64,000 nucleotides of DNA, taken from NCBI RefSeq assembly GCF_030813515.1, contig NZ_JAUSUK010000002.1, forward strand, positions 372,001 to 436,000, in the 5' to 3' direction. This stretch comes from Rhodopseudomonas julia (GTDB taxonomy: Bacteria; Pseudomonadota; Alphaproteobacteria; Rhizobiales; Afifellaceae). Below are positions 52,623-60,827 of the stretch, piece after piece; within the stretch, counting starts at the first letter, position 1, and each line of letters begins with the position of its first letter. The notes beneath the pieces are model-generated. The model worked only from the letters and a program-made list of their open reading frames with translations, was not told where the DNA came from and searched no databases. Position numbers and translations under genes: made by a program.

Positions 52623-55502
52623 TCACTCGGCCGCTTCCATCGCCGGGGCGATGCGGCGGGCCTGGCGGGTCTGCTCCTCATATTCCTGCTGCCAGTCGCT
52701 CGGTCCGTTCGACAGCGCGACCTGGACGGCGGTCACCTTGTATTCCGGGCAGTTGGTGGCCCAGTCGGAGAAATCCGTGGTGATGACGTTCGCCTGCGTG
52801 CCCGGGTGGTGGAAGGTCGTGTAGACGACGCCCGGCGCGACACGGTCGGTGATGCGGGCTTTCAGCGAGGTCTCGCCGGAGCGGCTGGCGAGCCGCACCC
52901 AATCGCCGTCCTTGATGCCGCGCTGTTCGGCGTCGTGGGGATGGATTTCGAGGCGATCTTCCTCATGCCAGACGGTGTTCGCGGTGCGCCTCGTCTGCGC
53001 GCCGACATTGTACTGGGTGAGGATGCGGCCGGTCGTCAGAAGGAGCGGGAAGCGCGGGCCGGTCTTTTCGTCCGTCGCCACATATTCGGTGACGACGAAT
53101 TTGCCCTTGCCGCGCTGGAAGCCGCCGACATGCATGACCGGCGTGCCCTTCGGTGCCTTGTCGTTGCACGGCCATTGCACCGAGCCTTCCTTTTCCAGGA
53201 GGTCGTAGGTGACGCCTGCAAAGCTCGGCGTGGTCGCCGCGATCTCGGCCATGATCTCGCGCGGATGGGTGTAGTTCCAACCGCAGCCGAGCGCGTTCGC
53301 CAGAAGCTGCGTCACCTCCCAATCGGCATAGCCGTTCTTCGGCGCCATGACGCGGCGGACGCGGTTGATGCGCCGCTCGGCGTTCGTAAAGGTGCCGTCC
53401 TTCTCCAGGAAGGTGGAGCCCGGCAGGAAGACATGGGCGTAATTCGCCGTCTCGTTCAGGAAGAGGTCGTGGACGACGACGCATTCCATGGCGGCGAGGC
53501 CGGCGGCGACATGCTTGGTATCGGGGTCGGACTGCAGGATGTCCTCGCCCTGGATGTAGATGCCGCGGAAGGAGCCGTCGACGGCGGCATCGAGCATGTT
53601 GGGGATGCGCAAGCCCGGCTCGTCGTCGAGCGTCACGTTCCAGAGCTTTTCGAAGATGTCGCGCGTCGCCTCGTCGGAGATGTGGCGGTAGCCCGGCAGC
53701 TCATGCGGGAAGGAGCCCATATCGCAGGAGCCCTGAACGTTGTTCTGGCCGCGGAGCGGGTTCACGCCGACGCCGGCACGGCCGAGATTGCCGGTCGCCA
53801 TGGCGAGGTTGGCGATGGCCATGACGGTGGTCGAGCCCTGGCTGTGTTCGGTCACGCCGAGGCCGTAATAGACCGCACCGTTGCCGCCGGTCGCATAGAG
53901 ACGTGCCGCGCCGCGGATGGCGGCGGCCGGCACGCCGGAGATTTTTTCCACCTCTTCCGGTGAGTTGCGCGGCTCGGAGACGAAGGCCGCCCAATCCTGG
54001 AACTCGTCCCAGTCGCAGCGCTCGCGGATGAAAGCCTCGTCGAAGAGGCCTTCGGTGACGACGACATGGGCGAGCGCGGTCAGGACCGCGACGTTGGAGC
54101 CCGGCTTCAGGGGCAGGTGATAGGACGCCTCGATATGCGGCGAGCGCACGAGATCGATGCGGCGCGGATCGATGACGATGAGTTTTGCCCCTTCGCGCAG
54201 ACGCTTCTTGAGGCGGGAGGCGAAGACCGGATGGCCGTCCGTCGGATTGGCGCCGATGAGGATGACGACGTCGGTCTTCTCGACGCTGTCGAAATCCTGC
54301 GTGCCGGCGGAGGTGCCGAAGGTGGTCTTGAGGCCGTAGCCGGTCGGCGAATGGCAGACGCGGGCGCAGGTATCGACATTGTTGTTGCCGAAGCCGGCGC
54401 GCACCAGCTTCTGGACGATGAAGGTCTCTTCGTTGGTGCAGCGCGAGGAGGTGATGCCGCCGAGCGCGCCGCGGCCGTATTGATGCTGGATGCGGCGGAA
54501 TTCCGACGCCGTATGGGCGAGCGCCTCTTCCCAGGAGACCTCGCGCCAGGGATCGGTGATTTTTTCCCGGATCATCGGGTTGAGGATGCGATCCTTGTGA
54601 TTGGCATAGCCATAGGCGAAGCGGCCCTTGACGCAGGAATGGCCGCGGTTCGCCTTGCCGTCCTTGTAGGGGACCATGCGGATGAGTTCCTCGCCGCGCA
54701 TCTCCGCCTTGAAGGAGCAGCCGACGCCGCAATAGGCGCAGGTGGTGACGCGCGCATGCTCCGGCAGGCCGTTGTCGATCACCGATTTTTCCTGGAGCGT
54801 CGCCGTCGGGCAGGCCTGGACGCAGGCGCCGCAGGAGACGCATTCCGATGCCAGGAACTCTTCGTCCTGGCCGGCGGCGACCACGGAGCCGAAGCCGCGG
54901 CCTTCGATCGTCAGCGCGAAGGTGCCCTGCACCTCCTCACAGGCGCGCACGCAGCGCGAGCAGACGATGCATTTCGTCGGATCGAAGGTGAAATAGGGAT
55001 TGCTCTCGTCCTTCGGCCGGTAGCGCGGGTTCGCCTCGCCGTTGTTCCTCGCCTTGACGTGGTTGGCACCGTCATAGCCGTAGCGCACGTCGCGCAGGCC
55101 GACCTCGCCCGCCATGTCCTGGAGCTCGCAATCGCCGTTCGCCGCGCAGGTGAGGCAGTCGAGCGGGTGGTCGGAGATATAAAGCTCCATGACGCCGCGG
55201 CGGATCTCCTTGAGGCGCGGCGTCTGGGTGTGCACGACCATGTCGGGGGCGACCGGCGTGGTGCAGGAGGCGGGCGTGCCGCGCCGTCCCTCGATCTCGA
55301 CGAGGCAGAGGCGGCAGGAGCCGAAGGATTTCACCATATCGGTGGCGCAGAGTTTCGGCACCTGGATGCCAGCTTCTGCGGCGGCACGCATCAGCGACGT
55401 GCCGGCCGGGACTGTGATCTCGAAGCCGTCGATGGTGAGGGTCACCGTCTCTTCGGAGGTGGAGGCGGGGGTGCCGTAGTCGATTTCGTGGATGAGGCTC
55501 AT
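52623..55502 (-). CDS. fdsA: NAD-dependent formate dehydrogenase alpha subunit FdsA
   Basis: This 959-residue catalytic subunit oxidises formate to CO2 at a molybdenum-bis-MGD center. The N-terminal part has a 2Fe-2S ferredoxin domain (FGSCRLCLVEIEG), a His-Cys3 4Fe-4S site (HPLDCLTCAANGDCELQ) and two ferredoxin 4Fe-4S sites (CIVCSRCVRACEEVQG, CVSCGACVQACPTA). The catalytic part has a 4Fe-4S motif CAYCGVGCSF and the Mo-ligand Cys in NVDTCARVCHSPTGYG near residue 378. The length and cofactor order equal those of the FdsA of Rhodobacter and Cupriavidus. The protein is cytosolic. fdsB lies upstream. Confidence 0.97.
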   Translation of the reverse strand: MSLIHEIDYGTPASTSEETVTLTIDGFEITVPAGTSLMRAAAEAGIQVPKLCATDMVKSFGSCRLCLVEIEGRRGTPASCTTPVAPDMVVHTQTPRLKEIRRGVMELYISDHPLDCLTCAANGDCELQDMAGEVGLRDVRYGYDGANHVKARNNGEANPRYRPKDESNPYFTFDPTKCIVCSRCVRACEEVQGTFALTIEGRGFGSVVAAGQDEEFLASECVSCGACVQACPTATLQEKSVIDNGLPEHARVTTCAYCGVGCSFKAEMRGEELIRMVPYKDGKANRGHSCVKGRFAYGYANHKDRILNPMIREKITDPWREVSWEEALAHTASEFRRIQHQYGRGALGGITSSRCTNEETFIVQKLVRAGFGNNNVDTCARVCHSPTGYGLKTTFGTSAGTQDFDSVEKTDVVILIGANPTDGHPVFASRLKKRLREGAKLIVIDPRRIDLVRSPHIEASYHLPLKPGSNVAVLTALAHVVVTEGLFDEAFIRERCDWDEFQDWAAFVSEPRNSPEEVEKISGVPAAAIRGAARLYATGGNGAVYYGLGVTEHSQGSTTVMAIANLAMATGNLGRAGVGVNPLRGQNNVQGSCDMGSFPHELPGYRHISDEATRDIFEKLWNVTLDDEPGLRIPNMLDAAVDGSFRGIYIQGEDILQSDPDTKHVAAGLAAMECVVVHDLFLNETANYAHVFLPGSTFLEKDGTFTNAERRINRVRRVMAPKNGYADWEVTQLLANALGCGWNYTHPREIMAEIAATTPSFAGVTYDLLEKEGSVQWPCNDKAPKGTPVMHVGGFQRGKGKFVVTEYVATDEKTGPRFPLLLTTGRILTQYNVGAQTRRTANTVWHEEDRLEIHPHDAEQRGIKDGDWVRLASRSGETSLKARITDRVAPGVVYTTFHHPGTQANVITTDFSDWATNCPEYKVTAVQVALSNGPSDWQQEYEEQTRQARRIAPAMEAAE

Positions 55503-55519
55503 CAGGCTGCTCCTCGGCT

Positions 55520-57094
55520 CTATTCGGCGGCTTCGGCGAAGGGGGTGGGGCGGAAATCGTCGGGGAAATGTTCGATCGCGCTCAGGACCGGAAAGGGCGT
55601 GAAGCCCCCGAGAGCGCAGAGCGAACCGAAGCGCATGGTCTGGCAGAGGTCGGTCATGAGGGCGATCTGCGCGTCAGGATCCTCGCCCGCCGCGATCCTG
55701 TCGACGACCTCGACACCGCGGACGGAGCCGATGCGGCAGGGGGTGCACTTGCCGCAGGATTCAATGGCGCAGAATTCCATGGCGAAGCGGGCCTGCTTCA
55801 GCATGTCGACGGTGTCGTCGAAGACGACGATGCCGGCATGGCCGATCAGGCCGTTCTTCGCGGTATAGGCTTCGTAATCGAAGATCGTGTCGAAGAGGGC
55901 GCGCGGAAAATAGGCGCCGAGCGGGCCGCCGACCTGCACCGCCTTGACCGGGCGGCCGCTTCTGGTGCCGCCGCCGATCTCGTCGACGAGTTCGTGCAAG
56001 GTGAGGCCGAAGGCGATCTCGAAGAGGCCGCCATTCTTGACGTTGCCGGCGATCTGGATCGGGATCGTGCCATGCGAATGGCCGACGCCGAAATCGCGGA
56101 AGAATTCCGGCCCGTGGTCGAGGATTGCCGGCACGGTGGCAAGCGAGATGACGTTGTTGACGACGGTCGGGCGGCCGAGAAAGCCTTCATGGGCGGGAAG
56201 CGGCGGCTTGGCGCGCACGACGCCGCGCTTGCCTTCCAGGCTGTTCAGGAGCGAGGTCTCCTCGCCGCAGACATAGGCGCCGGCGCCCATGCGGATTTCC
56301 ATGTCGAAGGCGTGGCCGGAGCCCAGAATGTCGGGGCCGAGAAAGCCGTGGCTGCGGGCAATGGCGATCGCGTCGCGCATCGTCGCAATCGCATGCGGGT
56401 ATTCGGAGCGGGTGTAGACGTAGCCGCGCGTCGCGCCGGTGGCGAGACCCGCGATCACCATGCCCTCGATCAGCATGAAGGGGTCGCCCTCCATGATCAT
56501 GCGGTCGGAATAGGTGCCGCTGTCGCCCTCGTCGGCGTTGCAGACGATGTATTTCTGCTCGCCCCTGGCTTCGGCGACGGTCTTCCATTTGATGCCGGTC
56601 GGAAAGCCGGCGCCGCCACGACCGCGGAGACCCGATTTGATCATCGTCTCGACGATCTCTTCGGGCGTCATCATGACGGCGTTGCGCAGCCCCTTCAGGC
56701 CGCCATGCGCCTCGTAATCGGCCGGATCGAGCGGATCGATGATGCCGCAGCGCGCGAAGGTGAGGCGGGTCTGCCGGGCGAGAAAGGGGATTTTTTCCGT
56801 TTCGCCCTGGGCGAGGGGGTGGTCGGCGCCCGTGAGAAAGCCCGCATCGAAGAGGGAGGCGACGTCGCCCGGCGCGACCGGGCCATAGGCGAGGCGGCCT
56901 TCCTCGGTCGCGACCTCCACCATCGGCTCCAGGAAGAAGAGACCGCGGGAGCCGTTGCGGATGAGGCGGATATCGAGACCGCGGGCCTCCGCCTCGCGGG
57001 CGATCTCGGCTGCGACCTTGTCGGCGCCGAGCGCCAGCGCGCCGGCATCGCGCGGGACGTAGACCTTCACGGGGTCTTTGACGGGATCGGTCAT
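55520..57094 (-). CDS. fdsB: Formate dehydrogenase beta subunit FdsB
   Basis: This 524-residue NuoF-like subunit transfers electrons to NAD+. The FMN/NAD site is LRGRGGAGFPTGIKWK and CNADEGDSGTYSDR; the 4Fe-4S ligands are ESCGKCTPCRIGS. An N-terminal region of about 120 residues is thioredoxin-like, as in other FdsB proteins. The start overlaps the fdsG stop (ATGA) and the gap to fdsA is 17 bases. Confidence 0.97.
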   Translation of the reverse strand: MTDPVKDPVKVYVPRDAGALALGADKVAAEIAREAEARGLDIRLIRNGSRGLFFLEPMVEVATEEGRLAYGPVAPGDVASLFDAGFLTGADHPLAQGETEKIPFLARQTRLTFARCGIIDPLDPADYEAHGGLKGLRNAVMMTPEEIVETMIKSGLRGRGGAGFPTGIKWKTVAEARGEQKYIVCNADEGDSGTYSDRMIMEGDPFMLIEGMVIAGLATGATRGYVYTRSEYPHAIATMRDAIAIARSHGFLGPDILGSGHAFDMEIRMGAGAYVCGEETSLLNSLEGKRGVVRAKPPLPAHEGFLGRPTVVNNVISLATVPAILDHGPEFFRDFGVGHSHGTIPIQIAGNVKNGGLFEIAFGLTLHELVDEIGGGTRSGRPVKAVQVGGPLGAYFPRALFDTIFDYEAYTAKNGLIGHAGIVVFDDTVDMLKQARFAMEFCAIESCGKCTPCRIGSVRGVEVVDRIAAGEDPDAQIALMTDLCQTMRFGSLCALGGFTPFPVLSAIEHFPDDFRPTPFAEAAE

Positions 57095-57570
57095 CGCTGG
57101 GCCTCGTCGAGAAGCGGGGCGAGGCGGGTTTCGTCGAGGCGTCCGGTCACCTCGCCGTCGAGCATCGCGGCTGGGGCGCAGGAGCAGAGGCCGAGGCAGT
57201 AGACGGGTTCGAGCGTGACGGCGCCGTCGGGCGTCGTCTCATGCCAGTCGATGCCGAGCGCTGACCGCACGCGGTCGGCGATTTTTTCGCCGCCCATCGA
57301 CTGACAGGCCTCGGCGCGGCAGACTTTCAGGACATGGCGGCCGGAGGGGGTGTGGTGGAAGTCGGGATAGAAGCTGACGACGCCATGGACTTCGGCGCGG
57401 CTCAGATTGAGGCGGTTCGCGATGACCGGCACGGCCTCTTCCGGCACGCAGCCGAACTCTTCCTGCAGGTCGTGCAAGATCGGCAGGAGCGGGCCTTCGA
57501 GGGCGGCATTGTCATCGACGATCGCTATGGCACGGACGGCAATGTCCGCTGCGCCTGACTGGGCAGTCAT
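57091..57570 (-). CDS. fdsG: Formate dehydrogenase gamma subunit FdsG
   Basis: This 159-residue NuoE-like subunit has four cysteines for a 2Fe-2S cluster in KVCRAEACQSMGG and YCLGLCSCAPAAM. HGVVSFYPDFH is another NuoE-family block. ATG 57570 (MTAQSGAADIAV) follows minus-strand GGGAGGAAGA; the in-frame ATG 57582 is less likely. It is the first gene of fdsGBACD. Confidence 0.95.
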   Translation of the reverse strand: MTAQSGAADIAVRAIAIVDDNAALEGPLLPILHDLQEEFGCVPEEAVPVIANRLNLSRAEVHGVVSFYPDFHHTPSGRHVLKVCRAEACQSMGGEKIADRVRSALGIDWHETTPDGAVTLEPVYCLGLCSCAPAAMLDGEVTGRLDETRLAPLLDEAQR

Positions 57571-57691
57571 TCTTCCTCCCATGGCCGGCGATTGTTTTTG
57601 CCGGATTTCTTATTGCGGTAATTTTGACGCGCGACGTCATGTCTTATCAATAGCGTTATCCCGTCGACTGATCGGGAAAACCTATCGAGCG

Positions 57692-58603
57692 CTAGGCAGA
57701 GGGCTGTTTGTCTCGGGGCAGAAGCTGCGAAACCTTGCGGGCTTCCGCGAGAAGTGCGGCGAGAACCGGTGTGTGCGGTTCGCGGTAGGCGGCGACGAGG
57801 CCGATGCTTTCCGCGGCTTCCGGCTCCACGATCGGGATGGCCGTCAGATTGTCCAGGCGGCCGAAGGCGTCCACCAGCCGCCAGGGCATGACGCTCGACC
57901 AGCGGCCGGTGCGCACATGCGAGAAAAGGGTGATGACGGAATTGGATTCGAGCGTCGGATTGGCGCTCGCACCGGCCTCGCCCATCTTCTGGTTGACGAT
58001 GCGGCGGTTCTGCATGTCGGGCGTCAGCAGGCAGAGGGGTGCGTCCGCGACCTCTTTCCAGGTGATGCTCTTTTTGCCGGCATGCGGCCCGTCCGCCTGG
58101 GTGACGAAGGCGTAGCGCTCCTCGTAGAGCGGCACGGTGGTGACGCGGCCGAGCGGCTCGTTGTCGAGATAGGTGATGCCGACATCGATCTCGAGATTTT
58201 CCAGAAGCGACAGGATCTCGATCGACGTGCGCGACAGGACGGTGAAGGTGATGCCGGGATGCGCCTCGGCGAAGGGCGTCGTCAGCTCGGAGACGGCGGA
58301 GAGGGCCGTCGGGATCGCGGCGATGCGCAGATGGCCCGAAAGGCCGTGGCGCGCGGTCCTCAGATCCTCCTGCATGGAGCGGACGTCGCCGACGATGCGG
58401 CGCGCCCATTCGAGCACCCGCTGGCCTTCCGGCGTCAGCCCCTGATAGCGCGAGCCACGGAACACCAGCATGACGCCGAACTGATCTTCGAGCTGCTTGA
58501 TGGCGGAGGAGAGCGTCGGCTGGGTGACCCGGCAATCCTCGGCGGCACGGCCGAAATGCTTCTCGCGGGCAAGCGCGATGAACATTTCCAGCTTGTCGAT
58601 CAT
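57692..58603 (-). CDS. LysR-family regulator of the formate dehydrogenase operon
   Basis: This 303-residue LysR protein has a winged helix at its start: MIDKLEMFIALAREKHFGRA, AEDCRVTQPTLSSAIKQLED and FGVMLVFRGSRYQGLTPEGQ. The effector domain contains GLSGHLRIAAIPTALSAVS and EIDVGITYLDNEPLGRV. ATG 58603 has minus-strand GGGAGACG seven bases ahead. It lies 121 bases upstream of fdsG on the same strand. In most fds clusters this regulator is divergent; here it is codirectional, so it may be co-transcribed or self-regulated. Confidence 0.9.
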   Translation of the reverse strand: MIDKLEMFIALAREKHFGRAAEDCRVTQPTLSSAIKQLEDQFGVMLVFRGSRYQGLTPEGQRVLEWARRIVGDVRSMQEDLRTARHGLSGHLRIAAIPTALSAVSELTTPFAEAHPGITFTVLSRTSIEILSLLENLEIDVGITYLDNEPLGRVTTVPLYEERYAFVTQADGPHAGKKSITWKEVADAPLCLLTPDMQNRRIVNQKMGEAGASANPTLESNSVITLFSHVRTGRWSSVMPWRLVDAFGRLDNLTAIPIVEPEAAESIGLVAAYREPHTPVLAALLAEARKVSQLLPRDKQPSA

Positions 58604-58754
58604 AAGCGTCTCCCGCCGCCTGGCGGATCTTCGGTCCGCCCGCGACGTGCCCACGATACAGGATGCGGGCGTTGAGAAAAGGCGGCCGAGCCAAGCGCCC
58701 GGCAATGGCAATGAGAGAGGGCCGGGCGTGACGCCCCGCCTGGGAGACAAAAGA

Positions 58755-58777
58755 CGGCCGGGCATGACGCCCGGCCG
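58755..58777 (-). terminator. Terminator after the OFA transporter
   Basis: On the minus strand CGGCCGGGC / GCCCGGCCG form a perfect nine-base-pair stem with a five-base loop, and GTCTTTTGTC follows. It lies about ten bases past the transporter stop. A related copy of the GGGCCGGGCGTGACGCCC word occurs at about 58720-58738. Confidence 0.85.
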
Positions 58778-58786
58778 CAAGTTCCG

Positions 58787-60517
58787 TCATTCGGCCGCGG
58801 CGACGACGCGCCCTTCGATCTCTTCCGTCGTCTCGTCGATGTGATGCTTCTCGTGCACCGGACGGACGAGCGAATTGGCGATGAGCGCGAGCACCAGGAG
58901 CCCCGCCATGCAGTACATGGTGGTGTTGTAGAGGCTCGGCGTCGGATCGACGGTGCCGGCGGGGGCGATCTCCATCAGCCGGCCGATCGTCACCGTATGG
59001 GTGGCGATCAGCTGGTCGAGCTGGTCGATGCCGGCGCCGAATTTCTCCCGGAAGACGGAAGGATCGATGCGGGCGGCGACATCATGGATGGCGCTCGACA
59101 GGGACATTTCGCGCAGCTGCGTGATGGCGAGAGGGCCGAGAACGCCCGCCGTGCTCCAGGCCGTCAGAAGCCGACCATGGATGCCGCCCACATATTTGGT
59201 GCCAAAAATGTCGGCGAGGTAGGCCGGGATGGTGGCGAAGCCGCCGCCATACATGGTGAAGATGATCATCGTCGCGGCGTAGAACATGACGAGCCATGTC
59301 ACCGCCGGATCGACGCTCACCTGCTGGGCCGCAAACGGGATCGACAGATAGAGGATCGTGCCGAGAACGAAGAAGCAATAATAGGTGTTCTTGCGGCCGA
59401 TATAGTCCGACGCCGAGGCCCACAGGAAGCGGCCGATCATGTTGAACACCGAGATCATGAAGACGTAGGTCGCCGCGAAGGCGGAATTCACGATCAAGGG
59501 CAGGGTGGTGCCAAAAATCTCCGTCATCATGGTCTTGGCGACGCCGATGACGCCGATGCCGGCCGTGACGTTGAAGCAGAGCACGATCCACAGAAGATAG
59601 AATTGCGGCGTCTTCAGCGCCTGGTCGATGTGGACGTCGTTGTCGGAGATCATCTTGCGCTGGGCGACATGCGCGGCGGCAGGTTCCCAACCGGCCGGCT
59701 TCCAGCCCTCCCGCGGTACGCGGTAGGAGAAGGAGGCGATGACCATGACGATGAAATAGATGATGCCGAGGGTGAAGAAGGTCATCGCCGCGCCGGTGTT
59801 GCCGGTGCCGGCGACGTAGATGCCGGGCTCGATGGCGACGGGTGCCGCGGCAACCTGCTTGGCGCCGGCGACGACGACCTCGACCATCTGGCCGTTGACC
59901 TCGGCCATGCGGCGGCCGCCTTCGGTGACGAGGGAGACGGCGCTTTCCGGCCCGAGATAGGTCGGGACCTCGTAGAAGGTGCGCAGCAGAAATTCCTTGA
60001 TCGGCGTGGCGATCATGGCGCCGCCGCCAAAGCCCATGATGGCCATGCCGGTCGCCATGCCGCGCCGGTCCGGGAACCAGCGGATCAAAGTCGAGACGGG
60101 CGAGACATAGCCGAGGCCGAGGCCGCAACCGCCGATGACGCCGTAGCCGAGATAGACGAGCCAGAGCTGGTGGGTGACGATGCCGAGGCCGCCGACGAGG
60201 AAGCCGCCGCCCCAACAGGCCGCAGCGACGACGCCGACCATGCGCGGGCCGACTTCTTCGAGCCACTTGCCGGCGAAGGCCGCGGCAAGGCCTAAGAAGA
60301 CGATGGCGACGGAGAAGATCCAGACGACGGATTGCAGGCTCCAATCGCCGGCGGAGGCGGCGACGACGCCGAATTCACGCGTCAGCGGCGGGTTGAAGAT
60401 ACTCCAGGCATAGACGGAGCCGATGCACAGATGGATGGCGATCGAGGCCGGCGGGACCTTCCAACGGTTGAAGTTCTCGCCAGCGACGATGTGTTCCTTC
60501 TTGAGGCTGTCGAACAT
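58787..60517 (-). CDS. OFA-family MFS transporter (oxalate/formate exchanger-like)
   Basis: This 576-residue major facilitator protein has twelve or so helices. IHLCIGSVYAWSIFNPPLT, GYGVIGGCGLGLGYVSPVST, IRWFPDRRGMATGMAIMGFG and MYGGGFATIPAYLADIFGTK are OFA-family blocks. A loop of about 100 residues sits between helices 6 and 7. OFA members exchange oxalate and formate, or take up monocarboxylates. ATG 60517 is chosen (MFDSLKKEHIVAGENFNRWK); longer frames upstream run through the promoter. It is the gene preceding the formate dehydrogenase unit, which supports a role in formate or oxalate traffic. A sigma-54 promoter lies upstream. Confidence 0.92.
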   Translation of the reverse strand: MFDSLKKEHIVAGENFNRWKVPPASIAIHLCIGSVYAWSIFNPPLTREFGVVAASAGDWSLQSVVWIFSVAIVFLGLAAAFAGKWLEEVGPRMVGVVAAACWGGGFLVGGLGIVTHQLWLVYLGYGVIGGCGLGLGYVSPVSTLIRWFPDRRGMATGMAIMGFGGGAMIATPIKEFLLRTFYEVPTYLGPESAVSLVTEGGRRMAEVNGQMVEVVVAGAKQVAAAPVAIEPGIYVAGTGNTGAAMTFFTLGIIYFIVMVIASFSYRVPREGWKPAGWEPAAAHVAQRKMISDNDVHIDQALKTPQFYLLWIVLCFNVTAGIGVIGVAKTMMTEIFGTTLPLIVNSAFAATYVFMISVFNMIGRFLWASASDYIGRKNTYYCFFVLGTILYLSIPFAAQQVSVDPAVTWLVMFYAATMIIFTMYGGGFATIPAYLADIFGTKYVGGIHGRLLTAWSTAGVLGPLAITQLREMSLSSAIHDVAARIDPSVFREKFGAGIDQLDQLIATHTVTIGRLMEIAPAGTVDPTPSLYNTTMYCMAGLLVLALIANSLVRPVHEKHHIDETTEEIEGRVVAAAE

Positions 60518-60663
60518 GTCGCGATTTTCCCTCCCGGGCCCGCCCCGCCGTGCCGCGTGACCGCGGTCTTTCGGCAAGTGAGCGCCCCTTGTCGTTTCCT
60601 CCCTGCGCAGGACGTGGCTGCGCAGCGCCCGCCCGTTTTTTCGGCGTGGCGCGAGAAGGCTAC

Positions 60664-60678
60664 GCAAGAGGGATGCCA
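60664..60678 (-). promoter_or_regulatory. Sigma-54 promoter upstream of the OFA transporter
   Basis: On the minus strand, TGGCATCCCTCTTGC matches the sigma-54 consensus TGGCACG-N4-TTGC at 13 of 15 positions if the four spacer bases are counted as matching, including the invariant GG (-24) and GC (-12) at the right distance. Transcription would begin about 12 bases past the GC, near 60652, leaving a leader of about 135 bases before the ATG at 60517. The NtrC-type activator is encoded just upstream. Confidence 0.75.
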
Positions 60679-60730
60679 GACCGGGGGAAGCGAGAAAGCG
60701 GCGGTTTTCCGGGATTTTTGTCGAGGGGCA

Positions 60731-60813
60731 GAGGGACAAAAGGTCCCTCGGGCGGGAAGCGACGTCAGCAAAAATAGGACAAATTGTCTCTGTGACGCCG
60801 AGATTGTCGCGAC
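60731..60813. promoter_or_regulatory. Palindromes upstream of the sigma-54 promoter (candidate enhancer sites)
   Basis: Three dyads occur: GAGGGAC-aaaag-GTCCCTC (60731-60749), GACAAATTGTC (60778-60788) and GTCGCGAC (60806-60813). Their centers are about 90, 130 and 160 bases upstream of the inferred start, a usual distance for sites of NtrC-type activators. The first also sits just past the sensor-kinase stop and could be a hairpin. Confidence 0.45.
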
Positions 60814-60827
60814 GTGACTTGGAGCCG

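Noticed and set aside
54066-55868. A 600-residue plus-strand open frame
   Set aside because: It is antisense to fdsA and fdsB and has no recognisable domain.
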